Below are positions 33,143 through 40,689 of a stretch of 40,689 nucleotides of DNA, in pieces (within the stretch, counting starts at the first letter, position 1; every line of letters starts with the position of its first letter). Both the position numbers and the translations under genes were made by a program. The DNA is from Pleomorphochaeta sp964545735. Its GTDB lineage: Bacteria; Spirochaetota; Spirochaetia; Sphaerochaetales; Sphaerochaetaceae. Below the pieces are notes generated by a model, which saw only the letters and a program-made list of their open reading frames with translations, was not told where the DNA came from and searched no databases. Where the stretch lies: NCBI GenBank assembly GCA_964545735.1, contig CAZJGS010000007.1:1-40689 (forward strand), written 5' to 3'.

Positions 33143-34003
33143 ATGGAAAAAAGATTAAGAATAGCAATTCAAAACAAAGGAAGATTAAGTGAGAAATCAT
33201 TAGATTTAATAAAAACCTGCGGAATCCATTTTGGTTGTGATTCTAGAGTATTAAAAGAAGTAGCTTCAAATTTCCCACTAGAGTTTTTGTATGTGCGGGA
33301 TGATGATATTCCTTCATATGTAAATCAGGGAATCGCAGATATTGGGATTGTTGGTCAAAATGAATATGATGAGCAACAAATTCCTTTGATAATTGTTAGA
33401 GATTTAGGTTTTGCTAAATGTAGATTGTCTATTGCTACTTTAAATGATTTTAAATATGAAGGTTTAAAATCACTTGAAAATAAGAAAATTGCTACAAGTT
33501 ATCCAAATATTCTAGATAAAATATTAAAAGAAAATGGTGTTAAGGCTTCATACGTTAAGGTTAGTGGTTCTGTAGAAATTACCCCAGCTATTGGTGTTGC
33601 AGATGCTATTTGTGATTTGGTTAGCACCGGTACAACTTTAAAAATGAATGGTTTAAAAGAAGTTCAAAACATTTATACAAGTTCAGCTGTGATGATACAA
33701 AATAATAATCTAGATAGTTATAAAATTGAAATATTAAATAGACTTCTACTTAGGATAGATGCAGTAAACAGAGCGAAAGATTACAAATACGTTAGTTTTA
33801 ATTTACCTGAAGAGCATTTATCACAAGTAAATGGGTTGGTTGGGTCTATGAAATCTCCGACTGTTACAAAACTATTTGAAAAGGGCTGGGTTTCTGTACA
33901 AACTGTCGTAGCTGAAGATAGTTTTTGGGATGCTTTTGAAAAATTAAAAGCAATAGGCGCTCAAGGAATTTTAGTAACTAAAATTGAAAACATGACGGAG
34001 TAA
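33143..34003 (+). CDS. hisG: ATP phosphoribosyltransferase, long form
   Basis: First step of histidine synthesis: ATP plus PRPP gives phosphoribosyl-ATP. At 286 aa it is the long, hexameric HisG with its own C-terminal ACT-like regulatory domain, so no HisZ is required. Landmarks are the N-terminal RLRIAIQNKGRLSEKS, the RDDDIP block, the PRPP loop CDLVSTGTTLKMNG and the regulatory domain end FWDAFEKLKAIGAQGILV. Feedback inhibition by histidine is expected. AGGAG lies 7 nt before the ATG. It is the first structural gene behind the attenuator. Confidence 0.96.
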   Translation: MEKRLRIAIQNKGRLSEKSLDLIKTCGIHFGCDSRVLKEVASNFPLEFLYVRDDDIPSYVNQGIADIGIVGQNEYDEQQIPLIIVRDLGFAKCRLSIATLNDFKYEGLKSLENKKIATSYPNILDKILKENGVKASYVKVSGSVEITPAIGVADAICDLVSTGTTLKMNGLKEVQNIYTSSAVMIQNNNLDSYKIEILNRLLLRIDAVNRAKDYKYVSFNLPEEHLSQVNGLVGSMKSPTVTKLFEKGWVSVQTVVAEDSFWDAFEKLKAIGAQGILVTKIENMTE

Positions 34004-34007
34004 TAAT

Positions 34008-35312
34008 ATGATTCCTTATTTTTATAAACCAAGTGATATACAATTGGATTCTTTATTAACAAGAGTTTTAAGTGATGATTTAGATGTAGAAAAAAGTGTT
34101 AAATCAATTATAGAAAAAGTGATAAATGAGGGAGATCAAGCTCTTTATTATTATGCTAAAAAATTTGATAAAGCCAATCTTGATAGTCTATTTGTAAGTG
34201 AAAGAGAGTTTGAACTTTGTGAGGCTATGGTTGATGATAAGTTAAAAAAAGCTATATTTAGAGCTAAGGCTAATATTGAAAAATTTCACAAAGCACAAAA
34301 ATCAAGAGGGGAATTTGTAGAAGTTGAAAAGGGAATCTCTTTAAGTAGAAAAATTGTTGCTATTAATAGTGTTGGTTTGTACATCCCTGGAGGTACAGCC
34401 CCTCTTTTTTCAACTGTATTAATGTTAGGTATTCCAGCTATTGTCGCAGGCTGTAAAAATATTATTCTAGCAACCCCTCCATTAAAAGATGGAAAAGTTA
34501 ATCCTGTAGTATTATATGCTGCTAAGATAATAGGAATTAAAAATATAATAAAAGTAGGAGGAGCAAGTGCAATTGCTGCCCTCTCCTATGGTACACAGAC
34601 AATTTCAAAGGTCGATAAAATATTTGGTCCAGGGAATAGATATGTAAGCTATGCAAAAATGCTACTATCAAGTAGAACCGCAATTGATATGTTAGCAGGC
34701 CCTAGTGAAGTAATGGTTGTAGCTGATAAAGATACTAATGCAAGTTTCGCAGCAAGTGACTTTTTATCCCAAGCAGAACATGGATATGATAGTCAGTCTG
34801 TACTCTTAATATTAGCAAATGAAAAAGAAGCTTTAGAATTTAAAAATAAATTTATTTTACAAGTAGAAAAGCAATTACAGCAATTGGATAGAAAAGAGTA
34901 TTTGCTCTCTTCAATTAAAAATTCAAGAATAATAGCTACAGATAATTTAGATAATTGTCTTGAGATAATAGATAAGTATGCACCTGAACATTTGGTATTA
35001 AATTTAGAGAAAGCAAGAGGAATATGTGATAGGGTAAACAATGCAGGCTCCATTTTTATGGGCCCTTATGCTTGTGAAAGTGCAGGGGACTATGCCAGTG
35101 GAACCAACCATACTTTGCCAACAAGTGGATGGGCTAAAAGTGTATCGGGTGTCAGTACAGATTCTTTTATTAAAAAAATAACAATCCAAGAAATCAGCTA
35201 TGAGGGATTACAATCCCTTGGTGAAACAATTATTACAATGGCTGAGGGCGAGAACTTAAGTGCTCATGCAAATAGTGTTAAAATAAGGTTAAAGGGTCGT
35301 GATAATGATTAA
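34008..35312 (+). CDS. hisD: Histidinol dehydrogenase
   Basis: Last enzyme of the pathway, oxidising histidinol to histidine in two NAD+-dependent steps with a bound zinc. The product is 434 aa, normal length. Visible are GLYIPGGTAPLFSTVLM, the NAD-binding GGASAIAALSYGT, FGPGNRYVSYAK, zinc-ligand region SQAEHGYDSQ, and the catalytic YAPEHLVL. The gene starts 4 bp after hisG with GGAG in front and overlaps hisC by 8 bp. Confidence 0.96.
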   Translation: MIPYFYKPSDIQLDSLLTRVLSDDLDVEKSVKSIIEKVINEGDQALYYYAKKFDKANLDSLFVSEREFELCEAMVDDKLKKAIFRAKANIEKFHKAQKSRGEFVEVEKGISLSRKIVAINSVGLYIPGGTAPLFSTVLMLGIPAIVAGCKNIILATPPLKDGKVNPVVLYAAKIIGIKNIIKVGGASAIAALSYGTQTISKVDKIFGPGNRYVSYAKMLLSSRTAIDMLAGPSEVMVVADKDTNASFAASDFLSQAEHGYDSQSVLLILANEKEALEFKNKFILQVEKQLQQLDRKEYLLSSIKNSRIIATDNLDNCLEIIDKYAPEHLVLNLEKARGICDRVNNAGSIFMGPYACESAGDYASGTNHTLPTSGWAKSVSGVSTDSFIKKITIQEISYEGLQSLGETIITMAEGENLSAHANSVKIRLKGRDND

Positions 35313-36360
35313 AAATTTAATTAGAAAAAATATTAGAGAATTAACTCCTTATAGTTGTGCTAGAGATGAATTTAATGGAGCTGCTGAAGTTTTTTTAGAT
35401 GCTAATGAAAATTACAAAACCTATTCAACTTTTGATTACAATCGATACCCAGATCCCCGTTGTACTGTGCTAAGAAAACAGATAGAGAATAAAATTGGGC
35501 TTCCATTTGAAAACACTGTAATAGGAAACGGTAGTGATGAATTAATAGATAATTTAATAAGAACTTTTTGTGAACCAAAAGAAGATAAACTTGTTATTAT
35601 GAATCCAACCTATGGCGCTTATAAGGTTTTTGCAGATATAAATGATGTTCAAACAATTTTTGTTAACTACAAACCTACCTTCGAAATAAATTTTGAATTA
35701 TTAAAACAAACTATAGAGAAAGAAGAAAATCTTAAATTGTTATTTATTTGTTCTCCTAATAATCCAACCGGACGTGCTGAAAAAATATCTGATATTGAAG
35801 AAATATTAAAGTTATTTAAAGGTATTGTCATAGTTGATGAAGCTTATGGTGAGTTTAGTAGTGAGGAAAGTTGTGTTAAATTATTAGAAAATTATGATAA
35901 TTTAGTTGTATTGAAAACTCTTTCCAAATGCTTTGCAGCTGCTGGAATCAGAGCTGGAATTATGGTTGCTAGCAAAGAAATTGTAGTTGTAATCAATAAT
36001 ATGAAAGCACCATATAATGTTTCGTCTTCTACTCAAGGAGAAGCTCTTAAGATTTTAGAGAAAACAGATACAATATATAAACAAAGAGATGAAGTTATCG
36101 AAAGAAGAAAACTCTATTATGATAAATTTAATTCTTTAAGTTATGTAAAGAAAGTTTACAGTAGTGATGCAAATTTTTTATTGATGCAAGTTAAAGATAG
36201 TACTTATCTATGTAAGAGACTTCAAGAGAAAAAAATAATTATTAGAAATAGATCCAAAGATTTATATTTAAAAAATTGCGTTAGAATAACCATAGGCAGT
36301 GAAGCTGAATGTTTTGAAGTTTATAATGCAATTTTGGAGGTTGGAAATGAAACAAAATAA
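35305..36360 (+). CDS. hisC: Histidinol-phosphate aminotransferase
   Basis: A PLP-dependent class I/II aminotransferase making histidinol phosphate from imidazole acetol phosphate and glutamate. The product is 351 aa from the ATG at 35305; a GTG two codons earlier is possible but less well placed. Key features are LDANENY, GNGSDELIDNL, the SPNNPTG block, VDEAYGEF and the Schiff-base lysine K208 in LKTLSKCFAAAGIRAG. Its 3' end overlaps hisB by 14 bp. Confidence 0.95.
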   Translation: MIKNLIRKNIRELTPYSCARDEFNGAAEVFLDANENYKTYSTFDYNRYPDPRCTVLRKQIENKIGLPFENTVIGNGSDELIDNLIRTFCEPKEDKLVIMNPTYGAYKVFADINDVQTIFVNYKPTFEINFELLKQTIEKEENLKLLFICSPNNPTGRAEKISDIEEILKLFKGIVIVDEAYGEFSSEESCVKLLENYDNLVVLKTLSKCFAAAGIRAGIMVASKEIVVVINNMKAPYNVSSSTQGEALKILEKTDTIYKQRDEVIERRKLYYDKFNSLSYVKKVYSSDANFLLMQVKDSTYLCKRLQEKKIIIRNRSKDLYLKNCVRITIGSEAECFEVYNAILEVGNETK

Positions 36361-37477
36361 GGGCCCACTTTTATTTATTGAATGTGATAGTTTAGTTTTT
36401 AAACCCAAGAAAGATAAGGATTTAGGTTATATTAAATTCCAACCATCTGTTTTTCGAGGCTTATCTTCAATAGTAGATCGAAGTAATTTCAATTTAGTTA
36501 TGATTTTTTGCTGTGACAAGTCTTACTTGAAGGGAATATCTGAAGAAAAAATTGCCGCAATAAGCGATAAAGTACACGAAGCTTTTGCTTCAGAGAAAAT
36601 TTACTTTGAAAAAGATATAATTGGATATGACTTAACAAATAAATGCCCTAAATTTACTGCTGATAATTTAAAAGTAAAAGGTTATTTAAATGGTGATTAT
36701 GATATTGAAAATTCCTTTATTATTGGATCTAAAAAAGAGAATCTTTCATTAGCTCAAGAGTTAAATATGAAAAGTATTGTTTATGATAATAAAGATTCTG
36801 AGCTAATTAAACAAATTAATAAATCAAATATTTCCTTAGTTAGCAACGATTGGAATGAAATATCGAACTTTTTAGTAAAAAGTGAGCTAAAACTGACTCG
36901 AACAGCTAATGTTGTTAGAGTGACAAAAGAGACAAATATAAATTTAGAAATCAATCTTGATGGTACAGGGCAATCCAATATTAATACAAATATCAAGTTC
37001 TTTGATCATATGCTAGAGCAAATATCCAGACATAGTGATATTGATATTAATTTGATCTGTGATGGTGATTTTAGCGTTGATGAACATCATAGTGTTGAAG
37101 ATGTTGCAATAGCACTAGGTACTGCAATATCACAGGCTATAGGGGATAAAAAAGGTTTAACTCGATATGGTTATAGTAATCTTGCAATGGATGAGGTTTT
37201 AGCCCAAGGAGCAATTGATTTTTCAAATAGACCCTATTTAGTTTATGATGTTCCTATTTCTAGAGAATATATTGGATCTTTCCCAACAGAAATGTTTGAG
37301 CATTTCTTCAAATCTTTTAGTGATGCAAGTAGCTCAACTCTACACTTACAAGTTAGCTCAGGTAATTCCCATCATATGATTGAAGCCGTATATAAATGTT
37401 TTGCAAAGTGTTTAAAACAAGCTTTATATGTATATCCATTTAGTGATAAATTGCCTACAACAAAAGGGGTCTTATAG
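36347..37477 (+). CDS. hisB: HisB: imidazoleglycerol-phosphate dehydratase with a degenerate histidinol-phosphatase-like N-terminal domain
   Basis: The product has 376 aa from the ATG at 36347 (GGAGG upstream). The C-terminal 185 residues are a normal IGPD: FFDHMLEQISRHS, DEHHSVEDVAIALG, and the second metal site SGNSHHMIEAVYKCF. The N-terminal 185 residues align with the HAD-type phosphatase of bifunctional HisB, but catalytic positions have changed. The nucleophile motif FIDRDGT reads FIECDSL (E12, S15, L16), the TNQDG block reads FCCDKS, the zinc-loop cysteines are reduced to C100, and GDRATD reads GSKKEN (128-132). Dehydratase activity is expected; phosphatase activity is not. Confidence 0.93.
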   Translation: MKQNKGPLLFIECDSLVFKPKKDKDLGYIKFQPSVFRGLSSIVDRSNFNLVMIFCCDKSYLKGISEEKIAAISDKVHEAFASEKIYFEKDIIGYDLTNKCPKFTADNLKVKGYLNGDYDIENSFIIGSKKENLSLAQELNMKSIVYDNKDSELIKQINKSNISLVSNDWNEISNFLVKSELKLTRTANVVRVTKETNINLEINLDGTGQSNINTNIKFFDHMLEQISRHSDIDINLICDGDFSVDEHHSVEDVAIALGTAISQAIGDKKGLTRYGYSNLAMDEVLAQGAIDFSNRPYLVYDVPISREYIGSFPTEMFEHFFKSFSDASSSTLHLQVSSGNSHHMIEAVYKCFAKCLKQALYVYPFSDKLPTTKGVL

Positions 37478-38067
37478 TGGTAGCTATAGTAAAATATAAT
37501 GCAGGTAATATTCAAAGTGTTAAATATGCTTTAGAAAGATTAAATGCTGATTTTGTAGTAAGTGATGATCCAAAAGTACTGAGAAAAGCTGATAAAATAA
37601 TTTTCCCAGGTGTTGGAGAAGCTTCTTCTGCAATGAATTATTTGAGAAAAACAAAATTGGATCAGGTTTTAAAAAGTTTAGATCAACCTTTTTTAGGTAT
37701 TTGTTTAGGCTTGCAATTAATGTGTAATTCTAGTTTTGAAAATAATACAGATTGTTTAGGTCTTTTTGATTACCAAGTAACAAAGTTTGATGATACCAAA
37801 GGTTATAAAATACCACATATGGGATGGAATCAGATTTCGTTTGACGATAAAAATCCATTGTTTAAGAATATTGAGCAAAATAGTTATTTTTACTTTGTCC
37901 ATAGTTATTATGTTCCAAAAGGAGATGATACTTTAGCATTCTGTGACTATAATGATATAAAATTTAGTGCGGCATTGCATAAAGATAACTATTATGGAGT
38001 TCAATTTCACCCTGAAAAAAGTGGAGAAATTGGTGCTAAGATTTTAAAGAATTTTTTGGAGCTATAA
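37477..38067 (+). CDS. hisH: Imidazole glycerol phosphate synthase, glutaminase subunit
   Basis: A class I glutamine amidotransferase supplying ammonia to HisF. The product has 196 aa starting with GTG in TAGTG, overlapping the hisB stop by one base; AGGGG lies upstream. The triad is visible: C76 in LGICLGLQLM, H178 and E180 in VQFHPEKSG. The oxyanion loop FPGVGEASSAM is present. Confidence 0.95.
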   Translation: MVAIVKYNAGNIQSVKYALERLNADFVVSDDPKVLRKADKIIFPGVGEASSAMNYLRKTKLDQVLKSLDQPFLGICLGLQLMCNSSFENNTDCLGLFDYQVTKFDDTKGYKIPHMGWNQISFDDKNPLFKNIEQNSYFYFVHSYYVPKGDDTLAFCDYNDIKFSAALHKDNYYGVQFHPEKSGEIGAKILKNFLEL

Positions 38068-38070
38068 TTT

Positions 38071-38805
38071 ATGATAATAATTCCTGCAATTGATATAATT
38101 GAAAATAAAGTTGTAAGACTTACAAAAGGCGATTATGGTTTAGTAAAAAATTACTCCTTAGATCCCTTGGAAATAGCTAAACAACTAGAAGCTAATAATA
38201 TAACTCATTTGCATTTAGTTGACCTAGAAGGTGCTAAAAACAATAAGATAATGAATCTTAAAACATTAGAAAAAATAGCTTCAAATACTAACTTGACTAT
38301 TGATTTTGGTGGTGGAGTAAAGACTGAGCAGAGTCTTTTAGATGCTTTTAATGCTGGAGCAAATCGCATAACTTGTGGAAGTATCGCAGTGAAGAATAGA
38401 GATTTGATATTAAAATGGCTTGAGAAATATTCAAGTGATAGATTAATTTTAGGTGCTGACTGTAAAAATAATATGATTGCCACATCCGGTTGGCTTGAAG
38501 TCAGCCAACTACGAGTAGATGAATTTATAAAAGGTTATATAAAACAAGGGTTTAAAAGAGTTGTTTGCACCGATATTTCAAAGGATGGTATGTTAAAAGG
38601 CCCTTCTTTTGATTTATATCAAATGTTAATACAAAATTGTTCTTCGTCCTTAGAGCTAGTAGCTTCAGGTGGAGTTAGTTCAATTGAAGATATCAAAAGA
38701 TTGTATGAGGGTCATTTGCACAGTGTAATTGTTGGCAAAGCCTATTTAGAAGGTCGAATAAGCATAAAAGAATTAGGGGAATTACAGGAGATGTATAAAT
38801 GCTAG
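38071..38805 (+). CDS. hisA: ProFAR isomerase
   Basis: The product has 244 aa, a TIM barrel that opens the aminoaldose ring of ProFAR to give PRFAR. The catalytic aspartates are D8 (PAIDII) and D130 (LGADCKN); phosphate-binding loops appear as FGGGVKTEQ and SGGVSS. It starts 3 bp after hisH and overlaps hisF by 7 bp. Confidence 0.95.
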   Translation: MIIIPAIDIIENKVVRLTKGDYGLVKNYSLDPLEIAKQLEANNITHLHLVDLEGAKNNKIMNLKTLEKIASNTNLTIDFGGGVKTEQSLLDAFNAGANRITCGSIAVKNRDLILKWLEKYSSDRLILGADCKNNMIATSGWLEVSQLRVDEFIKGYIKQGFKRVVCTDISKDGMLKGPSFDLYQMLIQNCSSSLELVASGGVSSIEDIKRLYEGHLHSVIVGKAYLEGRISIKELGELQEMYKC

Positions 38806-39566
38806 CAAAGAGAATAATACCCTGTTTAGATGTTAAAGATGGTAGAACTGTTAAAGGTGTTAATTTTATTGATTTGATTGATGCTGGAGATGCTAGTGAA
38901 CTTGCAAAACTTTATAGTGATTTAGGCGCTGATGAATTAGTATTTTTAGATATTACTGCTACAGTTGAAAAAAGAGCTACTCTTGCTAAATTAGTTAAGA
39001 AAGTTGCTTCAACAATTAATATCCCATTTACAGTTGGAGGCGGTATCAATACTGTCGAAGATGTTGATGTTTTATTATCATCAGGTGCTGATAAAATTTC
39101 AATTAATTCTAGTGCATTTAAAGATCCCTATTTAATAACTAAAATTGCAAATAATTTTGGAACTCAATGTGTAGTTTGTGCCATTGATGCTAAAAAAGAC
39201 AGTAATTTTAAATCAGGTTATCAGTGTTATGTACATGGTGGGAGAGTGCCAACCAACCGAGATGTCTTAGAGGTTGCTCTTGAGTTTTACAACAAGGGAG
39301 CCGGTGAAATATTGCTTACCTCAATGGATACGGATGGAACGAAGGATGGATTTGCTCTTGATTTAAATTGTATGATAAGTCAAAGTATAACAATACCTGT
39401 TATTGCTAGTGGTGGTGCAGGAAAACTTGAGCATTTTTATGATGTTTTTACAAAAGGAAAAGCTGATGCAGCATTGGCCGCTTCTATTTTTCACTTTGGT
39501 GAAATTTCAATTCCAGAGTTAAAATCATATTTAGTAAACAAGCAAATTAGTATTAGGGAGTTATAA
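38799..39566 (+). CDS. hisF: Imidazole glycerol phosphate synthase, cyclase subunit
   Basis: The product has 255 aa, a TIM barrel that joins ammonia from HisH to PRFAR, releasing imidazole glycerol phosphate and AICAR. The catalytic aspartates are D11 (CLDVKDG) and D130 (CAIDAKK). RVPTNRD is a variant of the usual strand-6 segment, and TSMDTDGTKDGF and ASGGAGKLEHF are typical. It ends 1 bp before hisI. Confidence 0.95.
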   Translation: MLAKRIIPCLDVKDGRTVKGVNFIDLIDAGDASELAKLYSDLGADELVFLDITATVEKRATLAKLVKKVASTINIPFTVGGGINTVEDVDVLLSSGADKISINSSAFKDPYLITKIANNFGTQCVVCAIDAKKDSNFKSGYQCYVHGGRVPTNRDVLEVALEFYNKGAGEILLTSMDTDGTKDGFALDLNCMISQSITIPVIASGGAGKLEHFYDVFTKGKADAALAASIFHFGEISIPELKSYLVNKQISIREL

Positions 39567-39567
39567 T

Positions 39568-40197
39568 ATGGAATTAACAGTTAAAGATATTGATAAAGTT
39601 GATTTTGATAAAGGGCAGGGGCTTATTCCTGCAATTGTTCAAGATGCAATAACTTGTAAAGTATTAATGCTTGGCTATATGAATAAGGAATCTTTACAAG
39701 AAAGCTTTGATAGACAATTAGTTACTTTTTTTTCTAGAAGTAGACAAGAACTTTGGACTAAAGGTTCAACAAGTGGAAATTTTTTAAATTTAAAAAGTAT
39801 AAGCTTAGATTGTGATGAGGACACCTTATTGGTAAAAGCAGTGCCTACTGGCCCTGTTTGTCATACTGGAGCAGATACTTGCTTTAGTGAAAATAATACT
39901 GTAGAAGATATGGATACCAAAGATTTTTTATTTTATTTAGAAAAGATTGTTGAAGATAGACGAGAATTCCCTATTGAAGGCTCTTATACAAATCATCTTT
40001 TTTCTAGAGGAATTAAGAAAATTGCCCAAAAAGTCGGAGAAGAATGTACTGAATTAGTTATCGAAAGTATGGATGATAAAAAAGAATTATTAATTGGCGA
40101 AGCCGCTGATTTATTATATCATTTACAAGTTCTTTTAACATTTAAAGAGGTTAAACTTATTGAAGTATTAGAATGTTTACAAGTTAGACATACTTAA
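39568..40197 (+). CDS. hisI: Bifunctional phosphoribosyl-AMP cyclohydrolase / phosphoribosyl-ATP pyrophosphatase
   Basis: The product has 209 aa, a HisI-HisE fusion catalysing steps 2 and 3. The HisI part (1-115) holds the metal-binding LDCDEDTLLVKA and GPVCHTGADTCF motifs and the SRQELWTKGSTSGN block. The HisE part (about 122-209) shows KVGEECTELVIES and EAADLLYHLQVLL, the MazG-like metal site. This is the last gene of the operon; a possible terminator lies about 210 bp downstream. Confidence 0.95.
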   Translation: MELTVKDIDKVDFDKGQGLIPAIVQDAITCKVLMLGYMNKESLQESFDRQLVTFFSRSRQELWTKGSTSGNFLNLKSISLDCDEDTLLVKAVPTGPVCHTGADTCFSENNTVEDMDTKDFLFYLEKIVEDRREFPIEGSYTNHLFSRGIKKIAQKVGEECTELVIESMDDKKELLIGEAADLLYHLQVLLTFKEVKLIEVLECLQVRHT

Positions 40198-40407
40198 AAT
40201 TAAACAATTCTAATTTTATTATTCCTTACACTCTTTCATAGAATGATATTCATCTTCACTGAAAATAATATGATCAATTATTTCTATTTTAAATATTTAA
40301 ACACATTTTTTTAATCTTTTTGTTATTTGAATATCATTTTAAAATGGAATTAAATTTTCAGATAATTGATTGTGACAAATAATATATAATGCAAAACTAT
40401 CGAATTT

Positions 40408-40440
40408 AAATCTTATCATAATTGAGATGAGATTTTTTCT
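40408..40440 (+). terminator. Terminator-like hairpin downstream of the his operon
   Basis: AAATCTTATC (40408-40417) pairs with GATGAGATTT (40426-40435), with one T-G pair and an 8-nt loop, followed by TTTCTTTTG. It could end his transcripts or a short RNA begun at the TATAAT 18 nt upstream. Confidence 0.65.
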
Positions 40441-40524
40441 TTTGTATATTTTACATGCTTTAAGTAGCTGTTTATGGTCATCTTTAGTTTTTTTACATTT
40501 GTTTAACCTATACTCATATCACAA

Positions 40525-40570
40525 TGGCTCATATATGTGGACAAGTAAAAAGTACTTGACTATTGAGCCA
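40525..40570. repeat. Nested inverted repeat
   Basis: Outer arms TGGCTCA (40525-40531) and TGAGCCA (40564-40570) are perfect; inner arms CAAGTA (40542-40547) and TACTTG (40553-40558) are perfect around AAAAG. There is no T-run on either side, so it is not an ordinary terminator. Confidence 0.6.
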
Positions 40571-40689
40571 CAGTATATTGCTAATAGGTATTTTTATTAC
40601 AATTAAGTTTTAGTGTTAGATTAGTAGCCTCTGGATGATAGACTATATTATATAAACCTTCCTAAAATATCCTATATAATTATTTTTCA

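Larger units (their letters stand above)
40198..40689. other. Non-coding end of the window with two hairpins
   Basis: No open frame worth calling. The stretch holds a TATAAT at 40385-40390, a terminator-like hairpin at 40408-40440 and an imperfect nested stem-loop at 40525-40570. The remainder is AT-rich with no feature I can support. Confidence 0.6.

Noticed and set aside
1..40689. CRISPR arrays, tRNA or rRNA genes, complete insertion sequences, prophage genes
   Set aside because: Reading both strands I saw no regularly spaced repeats, no cloverleaf-like blocks, no rRNA segments and no transposase or phage structural genes; a covariance-model scan would be the decisive check.

Overview
The window is strongly AT-rich and comes from an anaerobic, diderm bacterium. 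Diderm envelope: several secreted beta-barrel-like proteins end in an aromatic C-terminal strand, and there are many lipoprotein signal peptides. Anaerobic metabolism: a complete NADH-linked [FeFe]-hydrogenase operon lies beside the redox repressor Rex. The class I lysyl-tRNA synthetase, uncommon in bacteria but typical of spirochaetes, together with the lipoprotein style, makes a member of the Spirochaetota the best guess. This is an inference; no rRNA gene is present to settle it.

Layout. 1-3.9 kb: edge of a membrane-anchored rhodanese, an outer-membrane barrel, lysK and an FMN reductase-like flavoprotein. 3.9-6.45 kb is a scarred accessory segment. It holds deoC, a frameshifted GntR/UTRA regulator gene and a decayed group II intron reverse transcriptase. 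It is bracketed by two copies of one junction (flavoprotein 3' end, terminator, era 3' part). 6.45-10.8 kb: era, a DUF5320/DUF134 gene pair preceded by three copies of a dyad, clpP, a lipoprotein of the DNase I/EEP fold, and rex. 11.0-16.1 kb: hydC-like gene, a stand-alone HATPase gene, a [2Fe-2S] thioredoxin-like gene, hydB and hydA, divergent from rex. 16.2-18.3 kb: PTS IIA-like protein plus a CPA2 antiporter. 18.4-26.3 kb: envelope proteins, mostly of unknown function, around pepT. 26.3-32.9 kb: GDPD, M16C metalloprotease, DRTGG protein, a secreted protein, a periplasmic FKBP and an HdeD-like membrane protein. 33.0-40.2 kb: the histidine operon hisGDCBHAF(IE), complete except that the HisB phosphatase domain has lost its catalytic residues. 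40.2-40.7 kb: non-coding, with two hairpins.

The most notable system is control of the his operon. A near-consensus promoter (TTGACA, 16 bp, TATAAT) fires directly at the ATG of a 17-codon leader peptide with three consecutive His codons. After it come mutually exclusive RNA hairpins and a terminator with an eight-T tail just before hisG. This is a complete-looking transcription attenuator read by a leaderless leader peptide. The same geometry, a -10 box 6-8 nt before an ATG without a Shine-Dalgarno sequence, recurs at lysK, the DRTGG gene and the GDPD gene, so leaderless mRNAs may be a regular expression mode here. Other signals: a Shine-Dalgarno separated from its start codon by a hairpin, face-to-face overlapping promoters, a GC-rich structured leader before the FKBP gene, and a catalytically dead phosphatase domain in HisB.
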